Positions 16,900 to 26,571 of a DNA stretch of 40,233 nucleotides are shown in pieces. How positions within the stretch are numbered: the first letter of the stretch is position 1; the number at the start of each line of letters is the position of its first letter. Under the pieces are notes generated by a model that worked only from the letters and a program-made list of their open reading frames with translations, was not told where the DNA came from and searched no databases. A program made the position numbers and the translations under genes. Source of the DNA: Candidatus Cloacimonadota bacterium (lineage in GTDB: Bacteria; Cloacimonadota; Cloacimonadia; Cloacimonadales; Cloacimonadaceae); assembly GCA_023228285.1 (NCBI GenBank), contig JALOBM010000017.1, positions 1 through 40,233 on the forward strand, written 5' to 3'.

Positions 16900-19542
16900 C
16901 TAAAGGTCTGCTATTTGTCCCTTTAGCAAATCTGCTTTGGTTTGTACTTCCAAATGTTTCTCTTTCTCTTTTACCACTACCTCAGCTTTCGCATTGTCGA
17001 TGAAATTCGGATTGCCGAGCTTTCGGGCGATGCCGTCGAGTTCTTTCTGCAGCTTTTCCAGTTGCTTGCCCAAGCGGGCTTTTTCCTGTTCGGGATCGAT
17101 CAATCCAGCCAGGGGAATGAATATCTCCAGATTACGTACCACCGCACTGATGACGGGTTTTGGCTTCATCGCATCCATACCGGATACTATTTCCTCCACT
17201 TTTGCCAGGCGGTTCAGGTAGCCTTTGTAGTCTTGAAACAGTGTATCTTGTTCACTATCTGCGGTACGAACCACGATCTTCACCGGGGTAGCCGGAGAAA
17301 GGTTCAATTGCTTGCGCAGATTGCGGATGGCAGTGATGCTCTCTTGCATCAGTTTCATATTGTCGTTGATGGCGGGATCGATCATTGTTTCGTCTGGGAT
17401 GGGGAATTGAGCTATGATCAGCGCTTCTTCCGGCATTGGGAAGTAGTGTTTGATGGACTGCCAGATCTCTTCGCTGATGAAAGGCATTATTGGATGCAAG
17501 AGCCTCATTCCGGCCTGCATCACATCAAACAGCACATACTTGGCGGTAAGCTTGCCGGATATGGGTGCATCGTCCTTCAGACGGTCTTTGCTCAGCTCTA
17601 TATACCAGCTGCAGAATTCATCCCACAAGAACTGGAAGATGCATTGTGCGGCGTCGTTCAAACGCAGGTTTTCGTAATGATCGCGGGCCTCGCGGCTCAC
17701 TTCATGCAAGCGAGAGATTATCCATCGGTCTGCCAGTTCCAGTTCCAGTTCCTCAGCCGTAGGCAAGCCTTCGATGGCTTCGATATTCATCATTATGAAG
17801 CGGTAGGCATTCCAGATCTTATTAGCAAAATTGCGTCCACATTCCAGAATGGCGTCGCTATAAGCTACGTCGGCGCCTTTTGGGGTGTTGAAGATCATGG
17901 AAAAACGCAAGGCATCGGCCCCCACGTGTTCGATAATATCGATGGGATCCGGGGAATTGCCTAGGGATTTACTCATCTTGCGGCCGATATCGTCCCGCAC
18001 TGTGCCATGCAACAATACGGTATCGAAAGGGATCACCTGCTTGAAATGCAAGGTACTCATTATCATTCGCGCCACCCACAGATAGATTATCTCAGGAGCG
18101 GTAATCAGCACATTGGTGGGTAAAAAGCGTTTCAGGTCTGCAGTCTCATCCGGCCAACCCATCGTGGAGAAGGGCCAGAGCCAGCTGGAGAACCAAGTAT
18201 CCAGCACATCTTCATCTTGCCTTATATGAGTGGAGTTGCATTTATTGCATGCACTTGGTGCGTCTTTTGCCACCATCATTTCACCGCAATCTTCGCAATA
18301 GTATGCGGGTATGCGATGTCCCCACCAGATTTGGCGGGAAATACACCAATCCCGGATGTTGTTCATCCAGTGCATATACACTTTGGTCCAGCGCTCCGGG
18401 TGAAAGAGAATCTGGCCTTTTTCCACCACTTCAATGGCTTCACGCGCCAGGGGCTCCATCTTCACAAACCATTGATCCGAGAGATAGGGCTCGATCACGG
18501 TATCGCAGCGGTAGCAATGGCCGACGGCGTGTTCGTGCTTCTCCGTCTTTTCCAAAAGACCTTGTGCAGATAGCATTTCCAGTACTTTATCCCGGCAGGC
18601 ATAACGCTCCATGCCTATGAAATCGGGTCCGGCAGATTCGTTCATGATGCCGTGCTCATCCATCACCAAAAGCTGCTCCAGATCGTGCCTTTTGCCGATT
18701 TCAAAGTCGTTGGGATCGTGAGCAGGAGTCACCTTCACGCATCCGGTGCCGAAGGCCTTGTCCACATAATCATCGGCGATGATGGGGATGCGACGGTTGG
18801 TGAGCGGTAAGAGCAACTCTTTACCGATCAAATCCTTATAACGCATGTCTGCGGGATTCACTGCCACGGCAACGTCACCCAGCATCGTCTCGGGACGTGT
18901 GGTGGCGACAGTTACATACCCCGAGCCATCGGCATAAGGATAGCGGATATGCCACAAATTGCCCTCTTCATCACTATGTTCCACCTCGTCATTGGCCAGG
19001 GCGGTCACACAGCGCGGGCACCAATTTATAATGTATTTCCCTTTGTAGATCAGGCCATCTTCATACAGGCTCACAAACACTTCTTTCACAGCGCGGGAAA
19101 GCATCTCGTCCATGGTAAAGCGCAGGCGGTTCCAATCGCAGGAAGCACCTAAAAGCTTGAGCTGATCGATGATGATGCCGCCCTTTTCGTGTTTCCATTG
19201 CCAGATCCTATCCACCAAGGCTTCACGACCTATCTGGTGACGGTTTATACCTTCTTTGGCAAGCTGCTTTTCCACCACATTCTGGGTGGCAATACCGGCA
19301 TGATCTACTCCCGGCAGCCACAGAGTGGGTTCGCCATTCATTCTGTGATAACGGACTACGACATCCTGAAGTGTGTTGTTTAGCACATGGCCAATGTGCA
19401 AAATACCGGTTACATTTGGTGGCGGGATTAGGATGGTAAAGGCTTTGCCTTCGCCGCGAGGGGCGAAATAGCCGCTCTCTTCCCAGTGTTTGTACCACTT
19501 TTTCTCGATGTCTTGCGGAGAATAGGTTTTGCTGATTTCCAT
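16900..19542 (-). CDS. valS: Valyl-tRNA synthetase
   Basis: 880 residues; charges tRNA-Val with valine in the cytoplasm. It has the class I signatures HIGH at 49-52 (GILHIGHVLNN) and KMSKS at 522-526 (RKMSKSLGNS). The editing (CP1) domain lies between them, with the TTRPETMLGD motif near 214-223. Zn-type Cys pairs appear near 416-435, and the helical anticodon-binding region near NKIWNAYRF. A C-terminal coiled-coil arm from about 810 (PEQEKARLGKQLEKLQKEL) is diagnostic of ValRS compared with IleRS. Length is as expected. GGAAGG precedes the ATG. A minus-strand TTGACA at 19624-19629 with a TATGTG or TATATG -10 near 19601-19608 is a likely promoter. The leader is under 90 bases and holds no T-box. 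Confidence 0.97.
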   Translation of the reverse strand: MEISKTYSPQDIEKKWYKHWEESGYFAPRGEGKAFTILIPPPNVTGILHIGHVLNNTLQDVVVRYHRMNGEPTLWLPGVDHAGIATQNVVEKQLAKEGINRHQIGREALVDRIWQWKHEKGGIIIDQLKLLGASCDWNRLRFTMDEMLSRAVKEVFVSLYEDGLIYKGKYIINWCPRCVTALANDEVEHSDEEGNLWHIRYPYADGSGYVTVATTRPETMLGDVAVAVNPADMRYKDLIGKELLLPLTNRRIPIIADDYVDKAFGTGCVKVTPAHDPNDFEIGKRHDLEQLLVMDEHGIMNESAGPDFIGMERYACRDKVLEMLSAQGLLEKTEKHEHAVGHCYRCDTVIEPYLSDQWFVKMEPLAREAIEVVEKGQILFHPERWTKVYMHWMNNIRDWCISRQIWWGHRIPAYYCEDCGEMMVAKDAPSACNKCNSTHIRQDEDVLDTWFSSWLWPFSTMGWPDETADLKRFLPTNVLITAPEIIYLWVARMIMSTLHFKQVIPFDTVLLHGTVRDDIGRKMSKSLGNSPDPIDIIEHVGADALRFSMIFNTPKGADVAYSDAILECGRNFANKIWNAYRFIMMNIEAIEGLPTAEELELELADRWIISRLHEVSREARDHYENLRLNDAAQCIFQFLWDEFCSWYIELSKDRLKDDAPISGKLTAKYVLFDVMQAGMRLLHPIMPFISEEIWQSIKHYFPMPEEALIIAQFPIPDETMIDPAINDNMKLMQESITAIRNLRKQLNLSPATPVKIVVRTADSEQDTLFQDYKGYLNRLAKVEEIVSGMDAMKPKPVISAVVRNLEIFIPLAGLIDPEQEKARLGKQLEKLQKELDGIARKLGNPNFIDNAKAEVVVKEKEKHLEVQTKADLLKGQIADL

Positions 19543-19600
19543 TTGTTTTCCTTCCAGATGTCGTATATTTGCTTAAATTGCTAAGACTTCAAGCAATTAC

Positions 19601-19629
19601 CACATATATAAAGCTGGAATTGCTGTCAA
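19601..19629 (-). promoter_or_regulatory. Probable valS promoter
   Basis: Minus-strand -35 TTGACA (19624-19629), with candidate -10 TATGTG at 17-base spacing (19601-19606) or TATATG at 15-base spacing (19603-19608). It lies 60-90 bases before the valS start. Confidence 0.45.
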
Positions 19630-19684
19630 ATGCTTTTTGGAGATGTTCATTTTAGCAAAAGCAAGCGATAGTACAAGAATTCAC

Positions 19685-19714
19685 TTGACTCCGAGAGCAA
19701 TACCGGATTATTAT
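19685..19714 (+). promoter_or_regulatory. Probable promoter of the DUF1232-rdgB-phosphohexomutase operon
   Basis: -35 TTGACT (19685-19690) and -10 TATTAT (19709-19714), 18 bases apart. Transcription would start near 19721, just before the GGAGG ribosome site of the first gene. Confidence 0.5.
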
Positions 19715-19732
19715 CTCTTTGTGGAGGTACTT

Positions 19733-20254
19733 ATGACAGATGAAGTATTAGAAACTCGCGAAATCCCTGTGGAAGAACAGAAAGAAATCAACGAAAGGAT
19801 CTTCGAGGAGGATCCCGTAAAGATGAAGTTCTACGAATATCTGCGCAGAAAAGCCAAAAGCTGGACCAACGAAAAGACTGGTAAACTGGGCGGAAAGTTG
19901 GGAGAATATCTCTTCATGCTTCCGGATTTCTTTATCCTGGTTTGTCGCCTGGCAGTGGATAAAAGGGTATTGATGAAGCACAAACTATTTGTTAGCGGCA
20001 TCATCGCTTATCTGGTCTTACCCTTGGATATTATCCCGGATTTTATACCTGTAATCGGTTATGTGGACGATCTCGTGCTGGTGGTCTTGGGTTTGAACCT
20101 CATCTTGAATGAGATCGATGAGAAAGCATTGAAAGATAATTGGAGCGGAGAAGGTGATGTCCTGCATCAGATGCAAAAGATCACCGCAGCAGCGGATAAT
20201 TTTTTGGACAAGAACCTGATCAGCCGCATCAAATCTTGGTTGAAAAAGCTCTAA
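19733..20254 (+). CDS. YkvA-like DUF1232 membrane protein
   Basis: 173 residues. A charged N-terminal half is followed by the DUF1232 core SGIIAYLVLPLDIIPDFIP and then VIGYVDDLVLVVLGLNLIL. These are two closely spaced hydrophobic segments joined by the conserved PDFIP...GYxDD turn. The role of this family is not established. An open frame extends upstream to 19637. The ATG at 19733 is chosen because GGAGG lies 7 bases before it and because the promoter overlaps the upstream extension. It is the first gene of a three-gene operon; the next start codon follows its stop without a gap. Confidence 0.8.
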   Translation: MTDEVLETREIPVEEQKEINERIFEEDPVKMKFYEYLRRKAKSWTNEKTGKLGGKLGEYLFMLPDFFILVCRLAVDKRVLMKHKLFVSGIIAYLVLPLDIIPDFIPVIGYVDDLVLVVLGLNLILNEIDEKALKDNWSGEGDVLHQMQKITAAADNFLDKNLISRIKSWLKKL

Positions 20255-20857
20255 ATGAATATTTCTTTATTACTGTCTTCCCGAAATCCCGATAAGTTGC
20301 AGGAATATAAGGAGATACTCTCCCCGTTCAACATCGTCCTGCATAGCTTGTTGGATTTTCCTGATGCGCCAGAAACTACAGAAGATAAAGATACTATCCA
20401 TGGCAATGCCATCAAAAAGGCCATGGAAGGCTCCCGATTCACCGGAATGTTATGTATTGCAGACGATAGCGGACTGTTTATCGACGCTTTAAACGGCGAT
20501 CCGGGAGTGTATTCAGCCCGCTGGGCAGGGGAAGGTTGTTCCTATCAGGACAATCGGCGCAAGATCTTGTTGCAGATGGAAGGTCTTGACAATCGCGCCG
20601 CCAGATTTGAGACTGCACTGGCTCTGGCGGATAGCACCGGATTGATCTCAGTGGTTTGCGGAGTAGTGAAAGGCCAGATAACCCTTTACGAAAGAGGCGA
20701 TATGGGCTTTGGCTACGACAGCATTTTCGAGGTTGAAGGCAGAAATCGCACCTACGCGGAATTGAGCGACAAAGAGAAGAACAGCATCTCACATCGGGGT
20801 TTGGCAATTCGTGAAATGCTGCCCACTCTGAAACGCATGTTGGACATTCAAGAATAA
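20255..20857 (+). CDS. rdgB: Non-canonical purine NTP pyrophosphatase (RdgB/HAM1 family)
   Basis: 200 residues; hydrolyses ITP, dITP and XTP to monophosphates, keeping damaged purines out of nucleic acids. Family motifs are SSRNPDKLQEY near the start (substrate binding), CIADDSGLFIDALNGDPGVYSARWAG in the centre (metal and base site), GDMGFGYDSIF, YAELSDKEKNSISHRG and a final helix. The ATG directly follows the stop of the DUF1232 gene with no spacer, so translation is probably coupled. Length is standard for the family. Confidence 0.95.
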   Translation: MNISLLLSSRNPDKLQEYKEILSPFNIVLHSLLDFPDAPETTEDKDTIHGNAIKKAMEGSRFTGMLCIADDSGLFIDALNGDPGVYSARWAGEGCSYQDNRRKILLQMEGLDNRAARFETALALADSTGLISVVCGVVKGQITLYERGDMGFGYDSIFEVEGRNRTYAELSDKEKNSISHRGLAIREMLPTLKRMLDIQE

Positions 20858-20873
20858 TATAGAAGAGGTTACA

Positions 20874-22226
20874 ATGATAAAAGGCGAAGCATTCAGGCAA
20901 TACGACATCCGCGGAGTTGTGGGTGAACAGCTCAATGAAGAAAGCTACTACCTGATCGGAAAAGGCTTTGGCACAATGCTGCAAAACAAGGGTTTGAAAA
21001 CCATTGTAATAGGCGGAGATGCCAGACACAGCACCCGGGGCTTTATGGACGCCTTCATCAAAGGGGCCAGAGAAACCGGTTGCAACATCACGGACATCGG
21101 TATAGTTGCCACACCAATCCTGTATTTTTCCATTTGGAAGCTGAAAATGGATGGCGGTGCCATGATTACCGCATCCCACAATCCCTCGCACTACAACGGC
21201 TGTAAGCTCAATCTGGGTATGGACAGCGTATTTGGCGAAGCCTTGCAGGATCTGCTCAAGCTCATTCAGAAGGGAGATTTTGCCCAAGCTGAAGGTACTG
21301 TGGTGAAGAATGACAGCATCGCCGATGAGTATATGAAGTACATCAGCGAAAACATACACATCGAGCGGCCGGTGAAGGTTATCGTGGATGGCGGCAATGG
21401 CGTTGGCGGACCCTATCTCCCCGAAATCCTGCGCCGTAAAGGCTGTGAAGTAATAGAGATGTATTGCGACCCGGATGGCGATTTTCCCAACCATCATCCG
21501 GATCCTACCATAGAAAAGAACATGGCGGATCTATCTCGCGCAGTGCTGGATGCAGAGTATGAACTGGGTATCGGCCTTGATGGCGATGCCGATAGAATTG
21601 GTGTGGTGGATGAAAAGGGCAAGATGCTCTTTGGGGATCAAATCCTGAACATTTTGGCCCGGGATTATCTGCATAAAAACCCCGGGAAAAGCATCATCGC
21701 CGATGTAAAATGCTCCAAAAACCTCTATGACGATATTAATGCACGCGGCGGCAAAGCGATTATGTACAAAACAGGTCATGCGAACATCAAGATGCGCATG
21801 AAGGAACTGGGTGTGGAATTTGCCGGTGAGATGAGCGGACATGTGTTCCTGGGCGATCGCTATTTGGGATTTGACGATGCAATCTACGTGAGCTGCCGCT
21901 TCATCGAGATTGTGGCAAATAGCCCGATGCCCGTAAGCCAATATCTGGCGGATCAGCCAAAGATGTATAATACTCCGGAATTGCATACTAAATGTGAGGA
22001 TAGCCGCAAGTTTGAAGTGGTGGCAAAAGTATGCCGCGAATTCATAAAAGGCGGCTATGACGTGAACGATATAGACGGTGCCCGAATCACTTTTGAAGAT
22101 GGTTGGGGACTGATTCGCGCGTCCAACACCACTCCCGTATTGGTAAGCCGTTATGAAGCTACCACAGAAGCGCGTATGCACGAGATTCAAGCGCTGATCG
22201 AAAGTGTGATTAAAAAGTACTTATAG
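20874..22226 (+). CDS. Phosphomannomutase/phosphoglucomutase (alpha-D-phosphohexomutase family)
   Basis: 450 residues; interconverts hexose 1- and 6-phosphates, feeding nucleotide-sugar and polysaccharide synthesis. It shows FRQYDIRG at the N-terminus, the phospho-serine loop TASHNPSHYNG with Ser101, the Mg-binding loop DGDADR at 236-241, and the sugar-binding GEMSGHVFLGD. The C-terminal phosphate loop is RASNTTPVLVSRYEA. The GEMSGH motif favours the PMM/PGM (AlgC, ManB) group with dual mannose and glucose use. A ribosome site (AGAGG) precedes the ATG. It is last in its operon and followed by a terminator. manB or pgm would be a reasonable symbol, but the substrate is not proven. Confidence 0.93.
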   Translation: MIKGEAFRQYDIRGVVGEQLNEESYYLIGKGFGTMLQNKGLKTIVIGGDARHSTRGFMDAFIKGARETGCNITDIGIVATPILYFSIWKLKMDGGAMITASHNPSHYNGCKLNLGMDSVFGEALQDLLKLIQKGDFAQAEGTVVKNDSIADEYMKYISENIHIERPVKVIVDGGNGVGGPYLPEILRRKGCEVIEMYCDPDGDFPNHHPDPTIEKNMADLSRAVLDAEYELGIGLDGDADRIGVVDEKGKMLFGDQILNILARDYLHKNPGKSIIADVKCSKNLYDDINARGGKAIMYKTGHANIKMRMKELGVEFAGEMSGHVFLGDRYLGFDDAIYVSCRFIEIVANSPMPVSQYLADQPKMYNTPELHTKCEDSRKFEVVAKVCREFIKGGYDVNDIDGARITFEDGWGLIRASNTTPVLVSRYEATTEARMHEIQALIESVIKKYL

Positions 22227-22244
22227 ACGCCATATTAGTAAGAT

Positions 22245-22273
22245 AGCCCGGCTCTACATAAACCGGGCTTTTT
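22245..22273 (+). terminator. Intrinsic terminator of the phosphohexomutase operon
   Basis: 7-bp stem AGCCCGG / CCGGGCT with an 11-base loop, followed directly by TTTT. It begins 18 bases after the stop codon. Confidence 0.85.
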
Positions 22274-22511
22274 CGTAGGTTTATCCTAGATTATGCCTTA
22301 TTGAAGGTAAGAAAACAGATAATGCCCTGGAGCTCAAGACACCTATGCTATCTATCTCTGTCACAATAAATTACTAATCTTTCCTATACCTATGTGCTTG
22401 CAATATGGAATATCGCTAGTGTCATGTCAAGCTTGGTGTGGTAATCTACGAATTGCCACAGCGACCGAAGGGAGCTTTTGGATCATTCTCCTCTTTCCCT
22501 TTGTTCTATGC

Positions 22512-22586
22512 AGTGTTGAAGCTGATATCAAGCCGTTATCCTCCTGTGTTCACTCGATGATAACCCGATAATATCAGGTTCAAGTA
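22512..22586 (+). repeat. Dispersed intergenic palindromic repeat, copy C
   Basis: Starts AGTGTTGAAGCTGATATCA and holds the conserved core CACTCGATGAT at 22551-22561. It continues AACCCGATAATATCAGGTTC. It aligns along its length with copy B. Its central part (22531-22549) is the most diverged segment. Confidence 0.8.
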
Positions 22587-22950
22587 TAGATAAACCAGAG
22601 TGACACCATTTTAAAGGATTCAGGATAAAATCAAAAAACGTATTGGAGAGCAACCCTGTACTATTCAATTAATATCCAAACATATAAATCGTTTTATCCT
22701 ACAAAAGGAACTTCCAATCGAAAGAAATTGGAAGAAATAACTCTTTTCTTCTACATGTAAGAATCGTAGAATAATCTTAGCATCAATATCACACATAGTT
22801 TATCTTGCGAGCGCAGAAGACGAAAGCGAGGGTGCGGAGCCATAGAGGAGTCCCTCGTAAAGGCAAGTCACAAGGCAGACCGAAGCCGTCACAATATTCT
22901 TATCTTCCATCCATTTTCAGCACTACCGCGGTTCCGGAGGCGGCTACCAT

Positions 22951-22994
22951 CAGCATGCTACGATACGAAACCTCTCCGTAGCATCGGAATGCTG
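22951..22994. other. Strong two-step hairpin of unknown role
   Basis: Outer pairing CAGCAT (22951-22956) with ATGCTG (22989-22994), and inner pairing TGCTACG (22956-22962) with CGTAGCA (22977-22983). It lies about 115 bases upstream of lepA in the gene-free region. There is no T-tract on either side, so it is not a simple terminator. Confidence 0.5.
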
Positions 22995-23108
22995 CGATTC
23001 GGACTTTCATAAACAATCCATTACTTGACAAATCCTCTCGTAGCATAATCCTGACGACAATCATAACTGATACATAAATATAGATGATAGATGAATAAAG
23101 GACATAGC

Positions 23109-24908
23109 ATGGATCAAAAATACATCCGCAATTTCTGCATAATCGCGCATATAGACCACGGTAAATCTACTCTTGCTGATCGTTTTTTGGAAGCTACTCA
23201 TGTGATCGGCAAGGGGACAGAAGTGGCTCAGCTTTTGGATAGCATGGATCTGGAGCGTGAAAAGGGCATCACCATCAAGTCCCACGCCATCAGGATGATA
23301 CACAAGTATAAAGGTGAAGATTACATCCTCAATTTGATCGACACCCCCGGACATGTGGACTTTTCCTATGAAGTATCCCGCGCATTGGCTTCCTGTGAAG
23401 GAGCAGTGCTTCTGGTGGACGCATCTCAGGGTGTTGAAGCCCAAACTATGAGCAATCTGTATCTGGCTTTGGACAACAACCTGGATATACTACCTGCATT
23501 GAATAAGATCGATCTGCCCAAAGCAGATGTGGAAGGCACGCAACATGAACTGATCGACATCCTAGGCTGCAAGGAATCCGAAATCATCAAAGTAAGCGCC
23601 AAGACCGGTGAAGGTGTGGAATCATTGTTGGACGCTGTTGTAGAACAGCTTCCCGCTCCCAAAGGGAGAGTGGACGCACCGCCTCAGGCCCTTATATTTG
23701 ATTCCTTTTTCGATATGTACCGCGGTGTGGTCGTCTTGGTGCGTCTGTTTCACGGTAGCCTGAAGAAAGGCGACAAGATCAAGCTCTTTAGCACCAGCCG
23801 TGAATATGAGATCGAAGAGATCGGATATCTGGGCATCAAGTTTCAGGCACAACAGGAATTGAATACCGGTGAGGCAGGATACATCATCGCCAACATCAAA
23901 GAAGTGGCGGACGCCCGAGTAGGCGACACCATTACTCTATCCAAGGGCGGATGCGAAGAATCCCTACCGGGATTTCTGGAACCCAAACCAATGGTGTACA
24001 GTGGTATCTTCCCTATCAATGGTGAGGATTATGAAGACCTTGTGGAGGCCATCGCCAAGCTCAAACTGAATGATGCTTCCCTCATCTATGAGAAAGAGAG
24101 TTCAGCCGCTCTGGGTTATGGTTTTCGTTGCGGATTTCTGGGCATGCTGCATCTGGAGATCGTAAAAGAACGCCTCTATCGAGAATACAATATTCCTATC
24201 ATCGCCACCACACCTAGCGTACGCTTCAAGATTGGTTTGAAAAACGGCACCGAGATCGAGGTGCACAATCCCATCGATTTTCCCGATCCTGCAGGAATAG
24301 ACTACATCAAAGAACCCTTTATGGATACGGAGATCATCGTGCCCACAGACTACATCGGCAACATCATGAAGCTGGCGCAGGAACGCCGGGGAATCCAGAA
24401 AAACCTTCAATACATCGATCAAAAACGCGTCTCGATGCACTATGAAATGCCTCTCATCGAGATCATCTTTGACTTTTATGACAAACTAAAGACAGTGAGC
24501 CGCGGATATGCTTCCCTCGACTATACCTTCAAGGAATTCAGGTTTTCGCAGGTTGTAAAAGTGGACATCCTGATCAACGGCGAAAGAGTGGATGCAATGA
24601 GCTTTATCTGCCATCAGGACAAGGCACATAACTGGGGCAAAAGCGTCACCAGCACCCTGGCGGATGTGATCCCGCGGCATATGTTCAAGATCGCTCTGCA
24701 AGCCACAATCGGCGCAAAGATCATCGCTCGAAGCACCATCAACGCCATGCGTAAAGATGTGTTGGCAAAGTGCTATGGGGGCGACGTGAGCCGTAAACGC
24801 AAGCTTTTGGAAAAGCAGAAAGAGGGGAAAAAGAAGATGAAAGAGATCGGCAATGTAACGGTACCTCAAGAAGCTTTTCTGGCGGTTTTGAAGGCAGACC
24901 GGGATTAA
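23109..24908 (+). CDS. lepA: Elongation factor 4 (LepA), ribosomal back-translocase GTPase
   Basis: 599 residues, the usual LepA length. The G1 loop AHIDHGKST is at 13-21. The switch region REKGITIKSHAIRM and DTPGHVDFSYEVSRAL follow, then the NKIDLPKAD G4 motif. Translation-factor domains II and III are next, and the LepA-specific C-terminal domain ends in the basic KCYGGDVSRKRKLLEKQKEG stretch. The start at 23109 is chosen because AAAGGA lies at 23097-23102; an ATG at 23091 in the same frame has no such site and would add six residues. The gene for an Omp85-like protein begins 10 bases after its stop, so the two are probably co-transcribed. Confidence 0.97.
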   Translation: MDQKYIRNFCIIAHIDHGKSTLADRFLEATHVIGKGTEVAQLLDSMDLEREKGITIKSHAIRMIHKYKGEDYILNLIDTPGHVDFSYEVSRALASCEGAVLLVDASQGVEAQTMSNLYLALDNNLDILPALNKIDLPKADVEGTQHELIDILGCKESEIIKVSAKTGEGVESLLDAVVEQLPAPKGRVDAPPQALIFDSFFDMYRGVVVLVRLFHGSLKKGDKIKLFSTSREYEIEEIGYLGIKFQAQQELNTGEAGYIIANIKEVADARVGDTITLSKGGCEESLPGFLEPKPMVYSGIFPINGEDYEDLVEAIAKLKLNDASLIYEKESSAALGYGFRCGFLGMLHLEIVKERLYREYNIPIIATTPSVRFKIGLKNGTEIEVHNPIDFPDPAGIDYIKEPFMDTEIIVPTDYIGNIMKLAQERRGIQKNLQYIDQKRVSMHYEMPLIEIIFDFYDKLKTVSRGYASLDYTFKEFRFSQVVKVDILINGERVDAMSFICHQDKAHNWGKSVTSTLADVIPRHMFKIALQATIGAKIIARSTINAMRKDVLAKCYGGDVSRKRKLLEKQKEGKKKMKEIGNVTVPQEAFLAVLKADRD

Positions 24909-24918
24909 GCCATAAGCC

Positions 24919-26571
24919 ATGAAAACCGCTTCTCTCGCTCTGATAATGATACTGATGTGCGGGTGGCTCTTTGCGATCCAGATCGGCAGCATTGTATTCG
25001 AGGCCGATTTTCCCATCGATGAGGAGGAGTTGAGCCAGGTTTTGGGGTTGAAAGCAGGGGATGAATACCAGGCGGAGACCATACAACCTGGCATTCAGCG
25101 GCTTAAAGATCACTTCGCAGCCAACCATCAGTATTACTTGCAGATATCCCTGCCGGAATTGCAGCCTATGGAAGATGGTTCCCTACAGTTGCATTTTAGA
25201 ATCAAGCGCCTGGCGGACAGCAACAGCGTGCAGATCCGCTATACCGGCTTGAAATACTTCTCGGGAAGTAAACTGCACGAATTTGCGTTCACATCAGAAC
25301 AAGCTCTTTACAGCCTAGATGAACTGGAAGAGATTATGGACAAAATCCTGCATGTGTATCAACAACGAGGTTATCTGTTTGCAACGGTAGAGCTTGATTC
25401 CCTGGTGATGGGGGAGCCATTTGTTGCCTATATCAAAGTGAGTGAAGGTGCTCAGCAACGCATCTCCGGTTTCCGCTTCCAGGGGAATAAAGTGAGCCGG
25501 GAATCCTCTCTGTTAAAGACATCAGGGCTATTGAGGCAAAAAGTAATTACCCCGCAGATCCTTGAACAGGCTGCAGAAAACATCAAAGCACGAGAATACA
25601 TCAGGGATTGCGAGATTATTCCTTTGGATGAAGAGAACCTTCTTATCGACATTCAGGAAGGCCGTATGACCTATCTTGAAGGGCTGCTGGGAATCAGTGA
25701 AAGCTCCGGGAAAAGGCAGCTTTCAGGAATGTTGAATCTGGAATTTCTGAATCTGTGGGGGAGCGATAGAGGTATCAAACTCTTCTGGAGAAAGAGTCCG
25801 GCAGATTTGAGCGAACTGAGCCTTACCTATCATGAGTCTGGAATCCCGTCCTTGCCGCTGGCAGCGGATCTGGCATTATCCCGGACCACGCAGGACAGCC
25901 TGTGGATCAGTAGCGAGGCAGATCTGGATTTGTACTACATCAGCTTGTATCATAGAATTGGCCTCAGTGTAGCCACACATAGCATCCTCCCGGGAAACAG
26001 CAACTCCAGCATCGAGAAGTCCGTCTATAGCAGCCTGGGAGCATTCTGGCACTATCAAAGCACCGGAGGAGAACGCATCCCCGTGAGAGGAATGAAAATG
26101 GATGCTTCTTATGACTATGTGATGGGCGATGGCGACAACTACGGTAAAACACAAGCGCACATTGCTACTTATATTCCCATCAAGGGTTGGCTGCTGGCAT
26201 ATTTGGGCGCTACTTGCAAGAACAATGAAAAGCGGCATCCGGCTCCCTACGATATGTTCGGCATGGGCGGATACGCTTCACTGCGAGGCTATCGGGAAGA
26301 TGAATTCAAAAGCAGCAGGTTGGCATGGGCAAATCTGGAACTTCGATATATGCTGGCAGCAGAAACTATGCTCTATGTATTCTACGATCAAGGTTATATG
26401 CACAATAAAGAAGAGAACCCAAAATATGATCTGCTTGGAATCGGAGCCGGGATAAAACTTGGTACCCGCTTGGGAATACTTAGCATCGAATATGGTCTTG
26501 GTTATCGCGATAAAGGCTTTAGTAGTATGGGTTTGGGGATGATTCATCTAGGCATGGACATTGCTTTATAA
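24919..26571 (+). CDS. Omp85-superfamily outer-membrane protein (TamA/BamA-like)
   Basis: 550 residues. A signal peptide (about 1-19) is followed by about three POTRA-like repeats to about residue 240 (for example QRISGFRFQGNKVSRESSLLKTSG). The C-terminal beta-barrel carries the Omp85 signature loop LRGYRE at about 455-460. The barrel ends in alternating strands with terminal GMDIAL. With fewer POTRA domains than BamA, it is closer in plan to TamA. The likely role is insertion or assembly of outer-membrane or secreted proteins. It lies 10 bases after lepA and has a weak ribosome site. Which Omp85 subfamily it belongs to needs a tree. Confidence 0.82.
   Translation: MKTASLALIMILMCGWLFAIQIGSIVFEADFPIDEEELSQVLGLKAGDEYQAETIQPGIQRLKDHFAANHQYYLQISLPELQPMEDGSLQLHFRIKRLADSNSVQIRYTGLKYFSGSKLHEFAFTSEQALYSLDELEEIMDKILHVYQQRGYLFATVELDSLVMGEPFVAYIKVSEGAQQRISGFRFQGNKVSRESSLLKTSGLLRQKVITPQILEQAAENIKAREYIRDCEIIPLDEENLLIDIQEGRMTYLEGLLGISESSGKRQLSGMLNLEFLNLWGSDRGIKLFWRKSPADLSELSLTYHESGIPSLPLAADLALSRTTQDSLWISSEADLDLYYISLYHRIGLSVATHSILPGNSNSSIEKSVYSSLGAFWHYQSTGGERIPVRGMKMDASYDYVMGDGDNYGKTQAHIATYIPIKGWLLAYLGATCKNNEKRHPAPYDMFGMGGYASLRGYREDEFKSSRLAWANLELRYMLAAETMLYVFYDQGYMHNKEENPKYDLLGIGAGIKLGTRLGILSIEYGLGYRDKGFSSMGLGMIHLGMDIAL

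Larger units (their letters stand above)
22227..23108. other. Longest gene-free region (about 880 bp)
   Basis: It contains the operon terminator (22245-22273), repeat copy C (22512-22586), and a C/G-rich stretch at about 22800-23000 with two hairpins: CGAGGG/CCCTCG at 22827-22857 and a two-step stem at 22951-22994. It also holds a TTGACA at 23025 that may belong to lepA. I see no credible coding frame and could not match it to tmRNA, SRP RNA, RNase P or 6S RNA by eye. Confidence 0.6.

Noticed and set aside
16942..17964. Long plus-strand open frame (340 codons) opposite valS
   Set aside because: It is wholly antisense to a clear valS, has no ribosome site and codes no recognisable domain; typical shadow frame.
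19543..19636. Possible T-box leader before valS
   Set aside because: The leader is too short, and no T-box consensus or antiterminator was seen.
20478..21497. Long minus-strand open frame (339 codons) opposite rdgB and the phosphohexomutase
   Set aside because: Antisense to two firmly identified genes, no ribosome site and no family-like pattern.
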